From NCBI GenBank assembly GCA_000998805.1, contig LCFC01000005.1:1-47602 (forward strand): a DNA stretch of 47,602 nucleotides, read 5' to 3'. The DNA comes from Parcubacteria group bacterium GW2011_GWA2_43_11 (GTDB taxonomy: Bacteria; Patescibacteriota; Minisyncoccia; Phycocordibacterales; UBA12088). Each line of letters begins with the position of its first letter. Within the stretch, counting starts at the first letter, position 1. Position numbers and translations under genes: made by a program. Shown here one piece after another: positions 9,220 through 17,387 of the stretch. Below the pieces are notes generated by a model, which had not been told where the DNA came from, did not search any database, and was given only the letters and a program-made list of their open reading frames with translations.

Positions 9220-9382
9220 TACAACATAATAACTTCTAGGAATATTTCGTCAAATGGGTCGAGTACCGAGTAGCTAGTGACGAGTTAGCATATTTTTCAT
9301 TTATCACACCACTCTTTTCATCTCAGAACTTTTTCTCTCGCAACACGCACTCGCTGTACACACCACTCGTAACTCGCCTTAC

Positions 9383-9445
9383 TTTTAACATTCAACCCCG
9401 TACCAGAGCAGAGCTCGGTACAGGGCTTCGCTTTAAACTTTCAAC
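9383..9445. repeat. Heptamer repeat pairs flanking a GTACC/GGTAC hairpin
   Basis: Two heptamers (9383-9396) and two more in the same orientation (9432-9445) flank an imperfect hairpin made of CCCGTACC (from 9397) and GGTACAGGG. The block sits in the dus-dnaX intergenic region, directly before the dnaX promoter box. Confidence 0.6.
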
Positions 9446-9454
9446 TTCGTAGGG

Positions 9455-9460
9455 TATACT
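9455..9460 (+). promoter_or_regulatory. dnaX -10 box (leaderless type)
   Basis: TATACT ends 6 bases before the dnaX ATG and no Shine-Dalgarno sequence is present. Transcription would start at or next to the ATG. Confidence 0.6.
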
Positions 9461-9466
9461 TCATCA

Positions 9467-10504
9467 ATGTCAGGTGTCGCACTTTATAGAAAATACCGAC
9501 CAAACACCTTCGCTGAAGTGCTTGGACAAGAACATGTGATTACTGCACTTAAGGGAGCGATATCTCTTGCTAATATTAGCCATGCGTACCTCTTTGCGGG
9601 TACTCGAGGTACTGGTAAAACATCACTTGCGAGAATATTTGCATCAAATATTGGTACCAAGATGAGAGATCTTCACGAGATAGATGCCGCGAGCAATCGG
9701 GGTGTGGACGATGTACGAGCACTTCGAGAGGAAGTGCACACACTTCCGTTTGAGTCGACCTATAAGGTGTATATTATCGATGAGGTCCACATGCTTACTA
9801 AAGAAGCCTTTAATGCGCTCCTCAAGACTCTTGAGGAACCGCCAAAGCATGTGGTATTTATACTGGCGACAACAGAGTTAGAAAAGTTACCTGATACTAT
9901 TATTTCGCGATGTCAAACGTTTACCTTTAAAAAACCAACTACCGAGCTACTCAAGCAAATGGTACTTCGTGTGGCAAAGAGTGAGGGGTATACACTCGAG
10001 CCTTCAAGTGCAGACTTATTGGCACTTCTGGCTTCTGGTTCGTTTCGAGATGCACTTGGCTACGTACAACAAGTGATAGCAAGCTCAAAGGATAAGTCCA
10101 TAACACCTGAGGAAGTCGAAGCGGTAACAGGTGCACCGAGAAGCATGCAACTATTGAAGCTTGTTGACGCGGTCGCAGATGGAAATCTCGACAGTAGTTT
10201 GCACATTGTGCATGAGATAGCAGCTTCAGGACTCGATATGCGCACTGTCTTTGTCTTACTTTTAAGATTACTGCGTGCGATACTCCTTTTGCGTGCCGCT
10301 CCTTCACTTACGAATGAACTGCAGAAAGAGTTTACCGAAGAAGAGTATGTGGCACTTGTACGACATGCAAAAGATTCTAAAACACACATACACTCCAGGT
10401 TGCTCCTAGCACTGCTTGATGCACACATGCGCATCGGCACGACCTATACACCAGAGCTACCCCTTGAACTAGCACTTATACAACACCACGAAAACACACC
10501 ATAA
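9467..10504 (+). CDS. dnaX: DNA polymerase III gamma/tau-type subunit, short and without the zinc module
   Basis: The product has 345 residues. It is the clamp-loader ATPase of the replisome: ALYRKYRP N-terminus, Walker A GTRGTGKT (about 45-52), IDEVHML Walker B, the SRC sensor/arginine-finger region ISRCQTFTFKK, and SFRDALGYVQQ. Most DnaX proteins carry a four-cysteine zinc module of about 30 residues between Walker A and the DAASN motif. Here RIFA is joined almost directly to EIDAASNRGVDDVR by SNIGTKMRDLH, with no cysteines. Domain III is present but the tau extension is missing, so this is a gamma-like form. A TATACT box lies 6 bases before the start. The gene is 11 bases upstream of two histidine phosphatases. 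Confidence 0.93.
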   Translation: MSGVALYRKYRPNTFAEVLGQEHVITALKGAISLANISHAYLFAGTRGTGKTSLARIFASNIGTKMRDLHEIDAASNRGVDDVRALREEVHTLPFESTYKVYIIDEVHMLTKEAFNALLKTLEEPPKHVVFILATTELEKLPDTIISRCQTFTFKKPTTELLKQMVLRVAKSEGYTLEPSSADLLALLASGSFRDALGYVQQVIASSKDKSITPEEVEAVTGAPRSMQLLKLVDAVADGNLDSSLHIVHEIAASGLDMRTVFVLLLRLLRAILLLRAAPSLTNELQKEFTEEEYVALVRHAKDSKTHIHSRLLLALLDAHMRIGTTYTPELPLELALIQHHENTP

Positions 10505-10515
10505 CACCAAATACT

Positions 10516-11202
10516 ATGTCCTCTGCAACAACAAAAAAACGAATATACTTTATCCGTCATGGACAGAGTATGGGAAACTTGCGACAAATTTTTCAAAATG
10601 CTGATGACCCTCTCTCAGAAGCGGGCACCATACAAGCGAAAATAGTGGCACGAAAAGCGCTATCGTTTAATGCAGACGTTATCCTTACAAGTCCGATGGT
10701 GCGAGCGTACCAAACAGCAGAGACGATACGGTTAATGACCAATCTTCCTCTTGAAACACTTGATACTCTTCATGAGTACAGAGCACCATCGAAGCTTAGG
10801 AATAAATCAGTAACCTCACCTGAAAGTAATGAGTTTTATAAGGAAATACTTGCGCACCTGCATGTACCTGATTGGCACTACGATGATGAAGAAAACTACT
10901 CCGACCTTTATGCTCGTGCGATATTACTTCTTGATAATCTTGCAGAACGGGAAGAGGAGACTATTATTGCTGTCACTCATGGTGCGTTTATGCGTATACT
11001 ACTTGCCACTATGATGACCGAGGGTAATGCGGATGCACTTACGGCGATACGGCTGGTGCGATTCTTGAGTCAAAGGAATACTGGTGTTACAAGTTGTGAG
11101 TACTCTCCTGAATCATACGTGGGGAACAAGTGGCGTCTCGTCGCTTGGAATGATTATTCTCACTTAGATACATCAACTTCCGAACAAACTCCTTTTATGT
11201 AA
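10516..11202 (+). CDS. Histidine phosphatase family protein (first of two)
   Basis: The product has 228 residues of the phosphoglycerate-mutase-like superfamily. The catalytic RHG motif is in YFIRHGQSMGN near the N-terminus, with SPMVRAYQTAETI supplying a conserved arginine, LHEYRAPS the acid region and AVTHGAFMR the second histidine. The substrate may be a sugar phosphate, a nucleotide or a phosphoprotein and cannot be told. It follows dnaX by 11 bases and precedes its paralogue by 2, so these three are probably one operon. Confidence 0.88.
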   Translation: MSSATTKKRIYFIRHGQSMGNLRQIFQNADDPLSEAGTIQAKIVARKALSFNADVILTSPMVRAYQTAETIRLMTNLPLETLDTLHEYRAPSKLRNKSVTSPESNEFYKEILAHLHVPDWHYDDEENYSDLYARAILLLDNLAEREEETIIAVTHGAFMRILLATMMTEGNADALTAIRLVRFLSQRNTGVTSCEYSPESYVGNKWRLVAWNDYSHLDTSTSEQTPFM

Positions 11203-11204
11203 TC

Positions 11205-11867
11205 ATGAAGCACATCTATTTTCTTCGTCACGGGCAGACACTCTTTAATAAAAAAATGAGACATCAGTATGCAAGTACTCCTCTTTCAGCAGAAGGGAGA
11301 GATCAGGCTCGCGCTATTGCAAATAAAATTAAAAAGCTACATATAGATTATATTCTTACAAGTCCCTATGAACGTGCAAAAGAAACTGCAGAGCTTGTTG
11401 CGGAAGTGATAGGGAACCCACCTATCGAATGTTCCGACTTACTGGTCGAACTTCGACGACCAAAAACACTACATGGCACGAGCTGGTTTTCTCCAAAGTC
11501 GGTTTGTATTATGGGTTTAGTATACCTTTTTGCATCACGCAAAAACTGGCACTTCAGTGATGAGGAAAACTTAGAGGAATTTCGCACGCGATCTAAAGAG
11601 GCTCTTGATTACATTGTGAGCAAGGAAGGGAAGAATATTCTTGTAGTTACACATGCTGGTCTTATGTCGAATTTTATTAGCAGTATAAAACACGATGGTT
11701 TAGACTCACTTCACGAATACAAACGAGCACTTTGGAAAACACTCCGTATCGGAAACTGCGTTTTTGTGAGTGCAAAATGGTCCCCGAGAGGTACATATGG
11801 AGAAACACTTGATGGCACGTGGAGTATTGAGGGGTCTAAAACATGCCCGAAAGTTGTTAACAATTGA
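11205..11867 (+). CDS. Histidine phosphatase family protein (second of two)
   Basis: The product has 220 residues. It keeps the same catalytic residues as its neighbour: FLRHGQTLFN, SPYERAKETAELV, VELRRP and VVTHAGLMSN. Both have an insert around a Trp-His-(Y/F)-x-Asp-Glu-Glu-Asn segment, so they look like a tandem duplication that then diverged. Only 2 bases separate them. Substrate unknown. Confidence 0.88.
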   Translation: MKHIYFLRHGQTLFNKKMRHQYASTPLSAEGRDQARAIANKIKKLHIDYILTSPYERAKETAELVAEVIGNPPIECSDLLVELRRPKTLHGTSWFSPKSVCIMGLVYLFASRKNWHFSDEENLEEFRTRSKEALDYIVSKEGKNILVVTHAGLMSNFISSIKHDGLDSLHEYKRALWKTLRIGNCVFVSAKWSPRGTYGETLDGTWSIEGSKTCPKVVNN

Positions 11868-11907
11868 ACAGCTATAACATGTAATGTTGTATGCTATCAT
11901 GGTTCTA

Positions 11908-12606
11908 ATGATAGCAAAACAACAAGAAAAAGAAAAAGCGATTCTGCTTCGTAAACAGGGAAAAACATACAGTGAAATACTCAAAGAAATTCATGTTGCA
12001 AAGTCATCTTTATCACTTTGGTTTCGTGAAGTTAAGTTGTCCAAACCTCAAGTACAGAAAATCACACTGAAAAGAAAGAATGCACAAATAAAGGGTGCAC
12101 AAGCAAAAAGAAGTCAAAGAATAAGTCGTGAAAACATAATTATTGCTGAAGCAAGTAATCAAATTGGTATATTAACAAATTTTGAATTTATGCTTGTTGG
12201 AATAGCACTGTATTGGGCAGAAGGATCAAAAGCAAAACCTCACAATATAAGTCAGGGTGTAGACTTCGGAAATAGTGATGCAAATATGATTTCTATTTAT
12301 ATGGAGTGGCTTCGCAAGTCTCTTAAAGTATCGAACGAAAGAATTACAATCAGTCTATATATACATGAAAATAGTAAATATAAAATTAATGAAGTAATAC
12401 AACACTGGTTAAAGATTACTAAATTACCTAAAACGCAATTTCAAAATGTTTTTTACAAAAAACATAATCCAGTAACAAAAAGGAAAGTAATTCAAGATTC
12501 TTACTTTGGACTATTGAGAGTAAAAGTAAAAAGAAGCACAGATTTAAACCGCAAAATACAAGGTTGGATATTGGGAATAACAAGAAACTGTGGTAGTCTA
12601 TCGTAG
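11908..12606 (+). CDS. HTH protein with LAGLIDADG-like C-terminal region
   Basis: The product has 232 residues from the ATG at 11908. Two earlier in-frame ATGs exist, but a TATCAT box ends 7 bases before this one, matching the leaderless spacing seen elsewhere here. The N-terminus (about 5-45) is a homeodomain-like helix-turn-helix (ILLRKQGKTYSEILKEIHVA, SSLSLWFREVKL). The rest contains FMLVGIALYWAEGSKA, FGNSDANMISIYMEWLRKSL and ITISLYIHEN, a layout like a single LAGLIDADG-fold unit. A DNA-binding, possibly endonuclease-related, protein is suggested. No intron or intein is visible nearby. It lies just before tRNA-Gln. Confidence 0.65.
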   Translation: MIAKQQEKEKAILLRKQGKTYSEILKEIHVAKSSLSLWFREVKLSKPQVQKITLKRKNAQIKGAQAKRSQRISRENIIIAEASNQIGILTNFEFMLVGIALYWAEGSKAKPHNISQGVDFGNSDANMISIYMEWLRKSLKVSNERITISLYIHENSKYKINEVIQHWLKITKLPKTQFQNVFYKKHNPVTKRKVIQDSYFGLLRVKVKRSTDLNRKIQGWILGITRNCGSLS

Positions 12607-12609
12607 TAT

Positions 12610-12683
12610 TGCCGGATCGTCTAATGGTAGGACTTCAGCTTTTGGCGCTGAATATCTAGGTTCGAGCCCTAGTCCGGCAGCCA
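12610..12683 (+). tRNA. tRNA-Gln (anticodon TTG)
   Basis: The acceptor stem pairs TGCCGGA (12610-12616) with TCCGGCA (12673-12679). The D stem is GTCT/GGAC, the anticodon stem TCAGC/GCTGA encloses TTTTGGC with anticodon TTG, and the T arm is CTAGG-TTCGAGC-CCTAG. The discriminator is G12680 and CCA is encoded (12681-12683). All four stems pair, so the gene looks intact. Confidence 0.93.
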
Positions 12684-12776
12684 AGCACCAGTCGGTGCTC
12701 GGCAAGCAAGTACTGTGTGGTACATGACTTGTCGACATCGCTACTGTGCTTGGGGATGTACTGTATAGTACGTCCC
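12684..12776. other. Hairpin-rich spacer after tRNA-Gln
   Basis: Directly after the encoded CCA comes AGCACC-AGTC-GGTGCT (12684-12699), a perfect 6-bp hairpin. CAAGT/ACTTG pairing lies in the middle, followed by GGGATGTACT-GTAT-AGTACGTCCC (12753-12776), a 10-bp stem with one G-T pair. There is no coding potential. These may be tRNA terminator or processing signals; the last hairpin has only a weak T tail. Confidence 0.5.
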
Positions 12777-12794
12777 TTGGTACAGTAAAAGTAT

Positions 12795-13058
12795 ATGTCC
12801 TTTCAGTATGTATATGTGTTACAGAGCATCAACAAAGATTTTTTATATATTGGGTGTACTTGTGATTTAAAGCGTAGACTGAAAGAGCATAACAACAAAG
12901 AAGAGTTATCTACAAAACACTACGCACCATTTAAGCTAGTGCACTATGAAGCGTATCTAAATACAAAAGATGCACATCGAAGAGAAATCTATTTAAAAAC
13001 TTCGAAAGGGAAGACGACTCTGCGTACAATGTTGAAGGAGTATTTTGAAAGTGCTTAG
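12795..13058 (+). CDS. GIY-YIG domain protein (YhbQ/UPF0213-like)
   Basis: The product has 87 residues, the size of a stand-alone GIY-YIG domain. It has YVYVLQS, then FLYIGCTCDLKRRLKEHNN (YIG, with the conserved arginine) and the HYEAYLNTKDAHRREIYLKTSKG segment with the catalytic glutamate region. Members are single-domain nuclease-like proteins, probably in DNA repair, and are common in this type of genome. It stands alone after the tRNA. Confidence 0.85.
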   Translation: MSFQYVYVLQSINKDFLYIGCTCDLKRRLKEHNNKEELSTKHYAPFKLVHYEAYLNTKDAHRREIYLKTSKGKTTLRTMLKEYFESA

Positions 13059-13198
13059 TTCGTGCCTGACTTATAAAAACAGGTTCTCGTGCACTGTGCG
13101 TGTAGGAAAAGAGTCTTGTTAGACAGGAAAAATGAAATCCAACAAACAGCATATTGCATCAAACTTTGTAAAAGTATTTTAAAGGTGTCAACAATTGC

Positions 13199-13204
13199 TA
13201 TAAT
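13199..13204 (+). promoter_or_regulatory. -10 box of the APH-type kinase gene
   Basis: TATAAT is followed by 6 bases and then the ATG at 13211. No Shine-Dalgarno site is present, which fits a leaderless transcript. Confidence 0.6.
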
Positions 13205-13210
13205 AAATGT

Positions 13211-14194
13211 ATGGGGGAAATCCTTAAAAAAATTAACACACAATATGGATTAAACATATCTTCCTCTGAAATGGTAGATAAAGGTTTTCTCAGTAAAAAT
13301 TATATTCTTACTGGTGAAACTACAAAGTACTTTCTAAAAAAATATCGCTTCAACAAAGAAGAAAAAATACAGGAAATTCATGCTGCAAAACAGTATTTCG
13401 CAGACGGTGGAATTCCAGTTATCCTTCCGATTGTAAATAATGTAGGACAGACATATTTCTCTTTTGAGGACGGGTACTATGCAATCTTCCCATGTATCAA
13501 CGGGCGCCACATTGAAAGAGGTAATCTCACTGAAGCAGCAACGATTTCTTTAGGGGAAATGCTTGGGAAGATGCACCTTCGAAGCAAAAAATCCACACTT
13601 TCAATACAAGATCATTTTAACGGTTGGGATAAGGGAAAGTTTATCGCACAGGCTGAACAACTTATTTCGATTATTAATGCAAAAGAAAAACTTGATGAGT
13701 TTGATATAAATGCCTTGGAGGGAATACATATTCGAAAAGAATTAATTCAAGCCAATACTGTTACTTTTGAAGATTTAGCTATCCCTAACAACTGTTTGAT
13801 TCAAGGCGATTATCATGATGAAAACGTTTTTTTTGATGAGAATGACCATGTACAATATGTTTTTGATTTTGAAAAAGTTTCTTATGCGCCACGAGTATTT
13901 GAGTTGATTCGGTCTATGATGTACATGTTCTTTAACGAAACGCTCGAAATACAGAGAATTGAACTAGCGAGACTGTATATTGAGGTTTATTCAAAAATGT
14001 ATCCGATTTCGAAAGAAGAATTACAGAAAGGTTTAAAACTGCATTATCTTCGACAACTTCATAGTTTTTGGGTTGAAAGTGAACATTATATAAACAAGAA
14101 CTATCGCGTTGATCAATTTCTGGTTGGCAAATATAAATCCACCCAATATCTCTCAAAAAATTTAAACGTACTAGCTGATAAATTATTTACTTAA
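13211..14194 (+). CDS. APH/choline-kinase-family phosphotransferase
   Basis: The product has 327 residues with a small-molecule kinase fold. The N-lobe includes KYFLKKYRF with the likely ATP-binding lysine, then IFPCINGRH as the hinge. The catalytic loop is IQGDYHDENVFF, with Asp as base and Asn for metal, and YVFDFEKV supplies the metal-binding aspartate. Members phosphorylate aminoglycosides, homoserine, choline or similar alcohols. The substrate is not known, and resistance should not be assumed. It starts 6 bases after a TATAAT box and lies in the run of accessory enzymes. Confidence 0.83.
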   Translation: MGEILKKINTQYGLNISSSEMVDKGFLSKNYILTGETTKYFLKKYRFNKEEKIQEIHAAKQYFADGGIPVILPIVNNVGQTYFSFEDGYYAIFPCINGRHIERGNLTEAATISLGEMLGKMHLRSKKSTLSIQDHFNGWDKGKFIAQAEQLISIINAKEKLDEFDINALEGIHIRKELIQANTVTFEDLAIPNNCLIQGDYHDENVFFDENDHVQYVFDFEKVSYAPRVFELIRSMMYMFFNETLEIQRIELARLYIEVYSKMYPISKEELQKGLKLHYLRQLHSFWVESEHYINKNYRVDQFLVGKYKSTQYLSKNLNVLADKLFT

Positions 14195-14502
14195 GTCAGT
14201 ATTTAAAGAGGAGTTAATCGGATAACAGCTTATGGAAATTAAATCAGACATCGGAACTCGCAGTAAAGACATCCTTCGAGGTGTTTTTACGTAGAGCTGG
14301 TGGAGTAAGTAAACAGCCACCAATTGGCGGATTGCTCGAGTACAAATTGCAAAGTATACATCTAGAAACATGGAACTCCTCTACGAGGCCTTAACAAGAA
14401 TTTCATCAAATGATTGCTAAAATTATAACATGGACCTGAAGTCTGTTTTTGTGAATAGACTATGGAAACAGAAGGTACCATTATTAGTAATCAATAAAAT
14501 AT
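14195..14502. other. Intergenic region, no gene supported
   Basis: This 308-base gap contains only short frames (16-20 codons) on the plus strand and one unsupported minus-strand frame. No terminator hairpin with a T run and no RNA gene is recognisable. Confidence 0.4.
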
Positions 14503-14922
14503 ATGAACAAAATGAATCCAGTAGCCCACTTTGAACTGCCAGGAGAAGACATGGAACGCATGAGAAAGTTTTATGAGGATACTTTTGGCTGGGAAACAAA
14601 TCAATTAGGTAAAGATATGGGTGAATATGTTGTTGTTCACACGACAGAGACTGATAAAAATGAGATGGTAAAAACCCCAGGCACTATTAATGGTGGGTTT
14701 TACAAGAAAACGAGTGATGTTTTAAGCCAATACCCTTCCGTGGTTATTATGGTGGACGAAATACAGGAGGCAATGAAAAAGGTAAAAGAGTCCGGTGGAC
14801 AAGTGATTGGAGGTCAAAAGAAAGACGGTACACCAGACGAAATTCCTGGCGTCGGACTTTTTGCGTCCATTATTGATACCGAAGGTAATCGTATTAGTAT
14901 TTTGCAACCAAGGAAAGTGTGA
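14503..14922 (+). CDS. VOC (glyoxalase/bleomycin-resistance fold) family protein
   Basis: The product has 139 residues. PVAHFELPGEDMERMRKFYEDTFGW opens the first beta-alpha-beta-beta-beta unit. VVIMVDEIQEAMKKVKESGGQVI and GLFASIIDTEGNRISILQP form the second, ending with the usual metal-site glutamate region. Proteins of this type bind or convert small molecules and use divalent metal. The specific reaction cannot be told. Confidence 0.87.
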   Translation: MNKMNPVAHFELPGEDMERMRKFYEDTFGWETNQLGKDMGEYVVVHTTETDKNEMVKTPGTINGGFYKKTSDVLSQYPSVVIMVDEIQEAMKKVKESGGQVIGGQKKDGTPDEIPGVGLFASIIDTEGNRISILQPRKV

Positions 14923-15039
14923 TAAAAATGTAAAATTATCCTGTGCCACAAATAGGGACAGTCCATTTTCTCTAAGTATGATTGAGAACAAAAACATAGG
15001 GTTTTTAATCATTTCAAAATTATATGCTAGAGTTATGTC

Positions 15040-15678
15040 ATGAATAGTAAAAAACTACTACTTAGTGGTGGGGGAGATGAAGTTGTTGCAAAAGAATTCA
15101 ACGATTTCTATGCAAGCCTTTTACCTTCTAAACCTAAGGTGCTGTACATCCCTATTGCATGGAAGTCGGCTGATTTTGATGCATGTTTAGATTGGTTTTC
15201 TGGCACGTTTAGCAAACTCGGTTTCTCTATTGAAATGCTTACAGACTTAAAAAGTGCAAAGGAAGATTATGTAAGCAAATTCGATTCAGTATATATAGGA
15301 GGGGGAAATACATTCTCTTTACTGTATGATTTACGTGAGTCAAATTTTCTAGGAATTCTTCAAAACTATTTAGCTTCAGGAAAACTGGTGTGTGGGGGAA
15401 GTGCGGGAGCAATTATATTTGGAAAAGATATCCGTACTGCATCATTGGGTAAAGATTCAGATACGAATGAAGTCGGGCTTACCGATTTTTCAGGTCTTAA
15501 CCTGGTCAAGGAGTATGCTGTCCAATGTCACTACGAAGCTAATCAATACATAGAGTTACAAGAGTATGCAAAGAGGGGAGCAATGAATGTCTTTGCTTTA
15601 CCTGAAGAAAGCGGTTTGTTTATAGACGGTAATACTATACAGCATATTAATGAAGTCATTGAAATTAATGCGCTGTAG
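15040..15678 (+). CDS. Peptidase E-like (S51 family) serine peptidase
   Basis: The product has 212 residues. The nucleophile elbow is CGGSAGAIIFG with S121. VYIGGGNTFSLLYDLR upstream, VQCHYEANQY (histidine) and FALPEESGLFI are typical of the S51 family, which cleaves Asp-X dipeptides in the cytoplasm or hydrolyses cyanophycin dipeptides. No signal peptide is present. It belongs to the cluster of single-gene enzymes at 13-17 kb. Confidence 0.85.
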   Translation: MNSKKLLLSGGGDEVVAKEFNDFYASLLPSKPKVLYIPIAWKSADFDACLDWFSGTFSKLGFSIEMLTDLKSAKEDYVSKFDSVYIGGGNTFSLLYDLRESNFLGILQNYLASGKLVCGGSAGAIIFGKDIRTASLGKDSDTNEVGLTDFSGLNLVKEYAVQCHYEANQYIELQEYAKRGAMNVFALPEESGLFIDGNTIQHINEVIEINAL

Positions 15679-15752
15679 TTTCTTTCAGTCTTCCTGAATA
15701 AAATATGAAATTGAAAGAAAAGGTACATTTTTTTATATAACACTGGAATCTT

Positions 15753-16145
15753 ATGGGCTTACACCATTCGGCAGCTATCATAATCCAAGATCAAAAAGTC
15801 TTGTTTATCAAACGTTCAACACTGGAAGATTCCGAACCAAACAAGTGGTGTGCCCCGAATGAGACTCTAAAGGAAAATGAATCACCCGAAAGTGCTGTTG
15901 TTCGTGGTGTACAAGAGGAACTTGGATTGAGGTTTGTTATTTCTAAACAACTTTCTAATCACTCGTACCTGGGACATACAACCTTTGTATTTCTAGGCAC
16001 TGCTGAAGGAGAGATTGTTCCAAACCCAGATGAAGTTGCTGAGTATGCTTGGTTTACATATACAGATGCCATGCGTTTAGAATTTGCGTATGGGTATGAC
16101 AAGGTTATCAAAAACTTACACAACTTGGCACTGCTGGCTGACTAA
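15753..16145 (+). CDS. Nudix hydrolase with a degenerate Nudix box
   Basis: The product has 130 residues. The fold is recognisable from SAAIIIQDQKVLFIKRS, WCAPNETLKENESPESAVVRGVQEELGL and a C-terminal NPDEVAEYAWFTY. In the Nudix box the first glycine is replaced and the RE pair reads RG. The two metal-binding glutamates (QEELGL) remain. It probably still cleaves nucleoside-diphosphate derivatives, but activity may differ. Confidence 0.8.
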   Translation: MGLHHSAAIIIQDQKVLFIKRSTLEDSEPNKWCAPNETLKENESPESAVVRGVQEELGLRFVISKQLSNHSYLGHTTFVFLGTAEGEIVPNPDEVAEYAWFTYTDAMRLEFAYGYDKVIKNLHNLALLAD

Positions 16146-16196
16146 AATTTACCTGTTATAATCCTTTACTCTAATAGTTACATTGGTTAAAGAAAC

Positions 16197-16838
16197 ATGA
16201 AAATTACAGGATCAAAAGACACTATCGATTGGTATGATAGCAATGCGGAAAAGTATTGTGCTGGTGGTGATAAGGTGACCTTCGAGAACAATGCAAAAAT
16301 CCTTCTTGGTAAATTAAAGTCAAATCCAAAAGTGCTTGATGCCGGTTGTGGGGATGGTCGTGATTCACAGACACTGAGTTCTTTAGGTGCCACTGTGGTT
16401 GGAATTGATTTATCTCAAGGAATGATTGAACTAGCTAAAAAGAATAGACATGGTATTCAATTTTTACATGCAGATTTTCTTAGTATACCGTTCCCAGACG
16501 CTTCGTTTGATGGTATCTGGTCGCATGCTTCACTTGTTCACTTAGATACCCTGATAGAAGTCAAACAGGCTTTGGATGAGTTTAACCGAGTATTGAAACC
16601 AGAAGGTTGGTTGTATATTTACGTTAAAGAACAGAAGGGTTCCGAAGAAACAGCGATTGTATCAGATTCATTATCAAACCATGAAAGATTTTTTAGATAT
16701 TTTACAAAAGAACAACTATCAACACTCCTTGAGGAATCAGGATATATGGTTGGAGATGTCACCATTGTAGAAGATTTTCATGGAAGGAAAGAAATTTTAT
16801 GGATAAGAGTATTTGCAGGAAAGATATCTGACAAATAA
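16197..16838 (+). CDS. Class I SAM-dependent methyltransferase
   Basis: The product has 213 residues. The SAM-binding loop is VLDAGCGDGRDSQTL, followed by the acidic motif II in ATVVGIDLSQGMIELA, FLHADFLSIPFPDASFDGIW and a C-terminal FNRVLKPEGWLYIYVKE. This is the Methyltransf_11/25 pattern. Nothing indicates the substrate. A TATAAT lies about 37 bases before the ATG. Confidence 0.88.
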   Translation: MKITGSKDTIDWYDSNAEKYCAGGDKVTFENNAKILLGKLKSNPKVLDAGCGDGRDSQTLSSLGATVVGIDLSQGMIELAKKNRHGIQFLHADFLSIPFPDASFDGIWSHASLVHLDTLIEVKQALDEFNRVLKPEGWLYIYVKEQKGSEETAIVSDSLSNHERFFRYFTKEQLSTLLEESGYMVGDVTIVEDFHGRKEILWIRVFAGKISDK

Positions 16839-16901
16839 ATAATTGGTTATTTGGGATAAGTATCCCCAATAGTACATCCATGTTGCATTCAACTTTTAAA
16901 T

Positions 16902-16932
16902 AAAAACACCCGACAGTTTTGAGACTGTCGGG
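16902..16932 (-). terminator. Intrinsic terminator of the minus-strand secreted-peptide gene
   Basis: CCCGACAGT (16909-16917) and ACTGTCGGG (16924-16932) form a perfect 9-bp stem around TTTGAG. Read on the minus strand it is followed by TGTTTTTA, as expected for rho-independent termination of the gene at 16958-17266. Confidence 0.8.
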
Positions 16933-16957
16933 CGTACTTAAGCGAGGGAGGGATGGA

Positions 16958-17266
16958 TCAATACCTGTTTCGTGATTCATCTCGGTATTGCTGATCGGGA
17001 TTAGTCCATTTCCATTTATTGTATTGAGGTGTTTTGTAGGTGGGGCGGGGAGGAGGATTTGGTCTAACGTTGGTTAGAACTGGTGGCTCGTTAAACCAAT
17101 TCTCACCATCACAGGAGTACAGTCTTCTATACACTGGCCCTCCAAACTTATTCAACTCTCTTTTTTGTTCAAACGTCTTCTCTTGAAGGTTACACCTTCC
17201 CTCGCATATTGTAGCAGATGAGAAGATGACAAATATTCCAATTACAAGACAACATAGTGTTTTCAT
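16958..17266 (-). CDS. Small secreted or lipoprotein-like peptide
   Basis: The product has 102 residues. A GGGGGGAAG Shine-Dalgarno site lies directly before the ATG at 17266, so I reject the slightly longer TTG start. The N-terminus MKTLCCLVIGIFVIFSSATI is a signal peptide. The mature part has a few cysteines (ICEGRCN, YSCDGENW) and a Pro/Tyr/Trp-rich tail (PNPPPRPTYKTPQYNKWKW). I recognise no family. It has its own terminator, and its upstream region abuts the promoter of the divergent candidate RNA. Confidence 0.7.
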   Translation of the reverse strand: MKTLCCLVIGIFVIFSSATICEGRCNLQEKTFEQKRELNKFGGPVYRRLYSCDGENWFNEPPVLTNVRPNPPPRPTYKTPQYNKWKWTNPDQQYRDESRNRY

Positions 17267-17353
17267 ACTTCCCCCCAAAATGGTTATGGAACAAAGGATT
17301 TTGCTTCACTTTCTTAGTATGTTATACCACGTATTTGCAAAATGTATATTTAC

Positions 17354-17381
17354 TTGACAAAGTCACACAAACATGTATAAT
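17354..17381 (+). promoter_or_regulatory. Consensus sigma70-type promoter of the candidate RNA
   Basis: TTGACA (17354-17359), a 16-bp spacer and TATAAT (17376-17381) match both consensus boxes exactly. The expected start is near A17388. No gene with a ribosome-binding site follows; a structured segment and a terminator do. Confidence 0.85.
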
Positions 17382-17387
17382 ATATGC

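Noticed and set aside
9240-9380. GAGT-rich short repeats between dus and dnaX
   Set aside because: Similar short words recur (CGAGTAC, GACGAGTTAG, CTCGTAACTCG), but I could not define a consistent unit or fold.
12610-16838. Integrated genomic island at tRNA-Gln
   Set aside because: I saw no integrase and no second copy of the tRNA 3' end, so only a cluster is reported.
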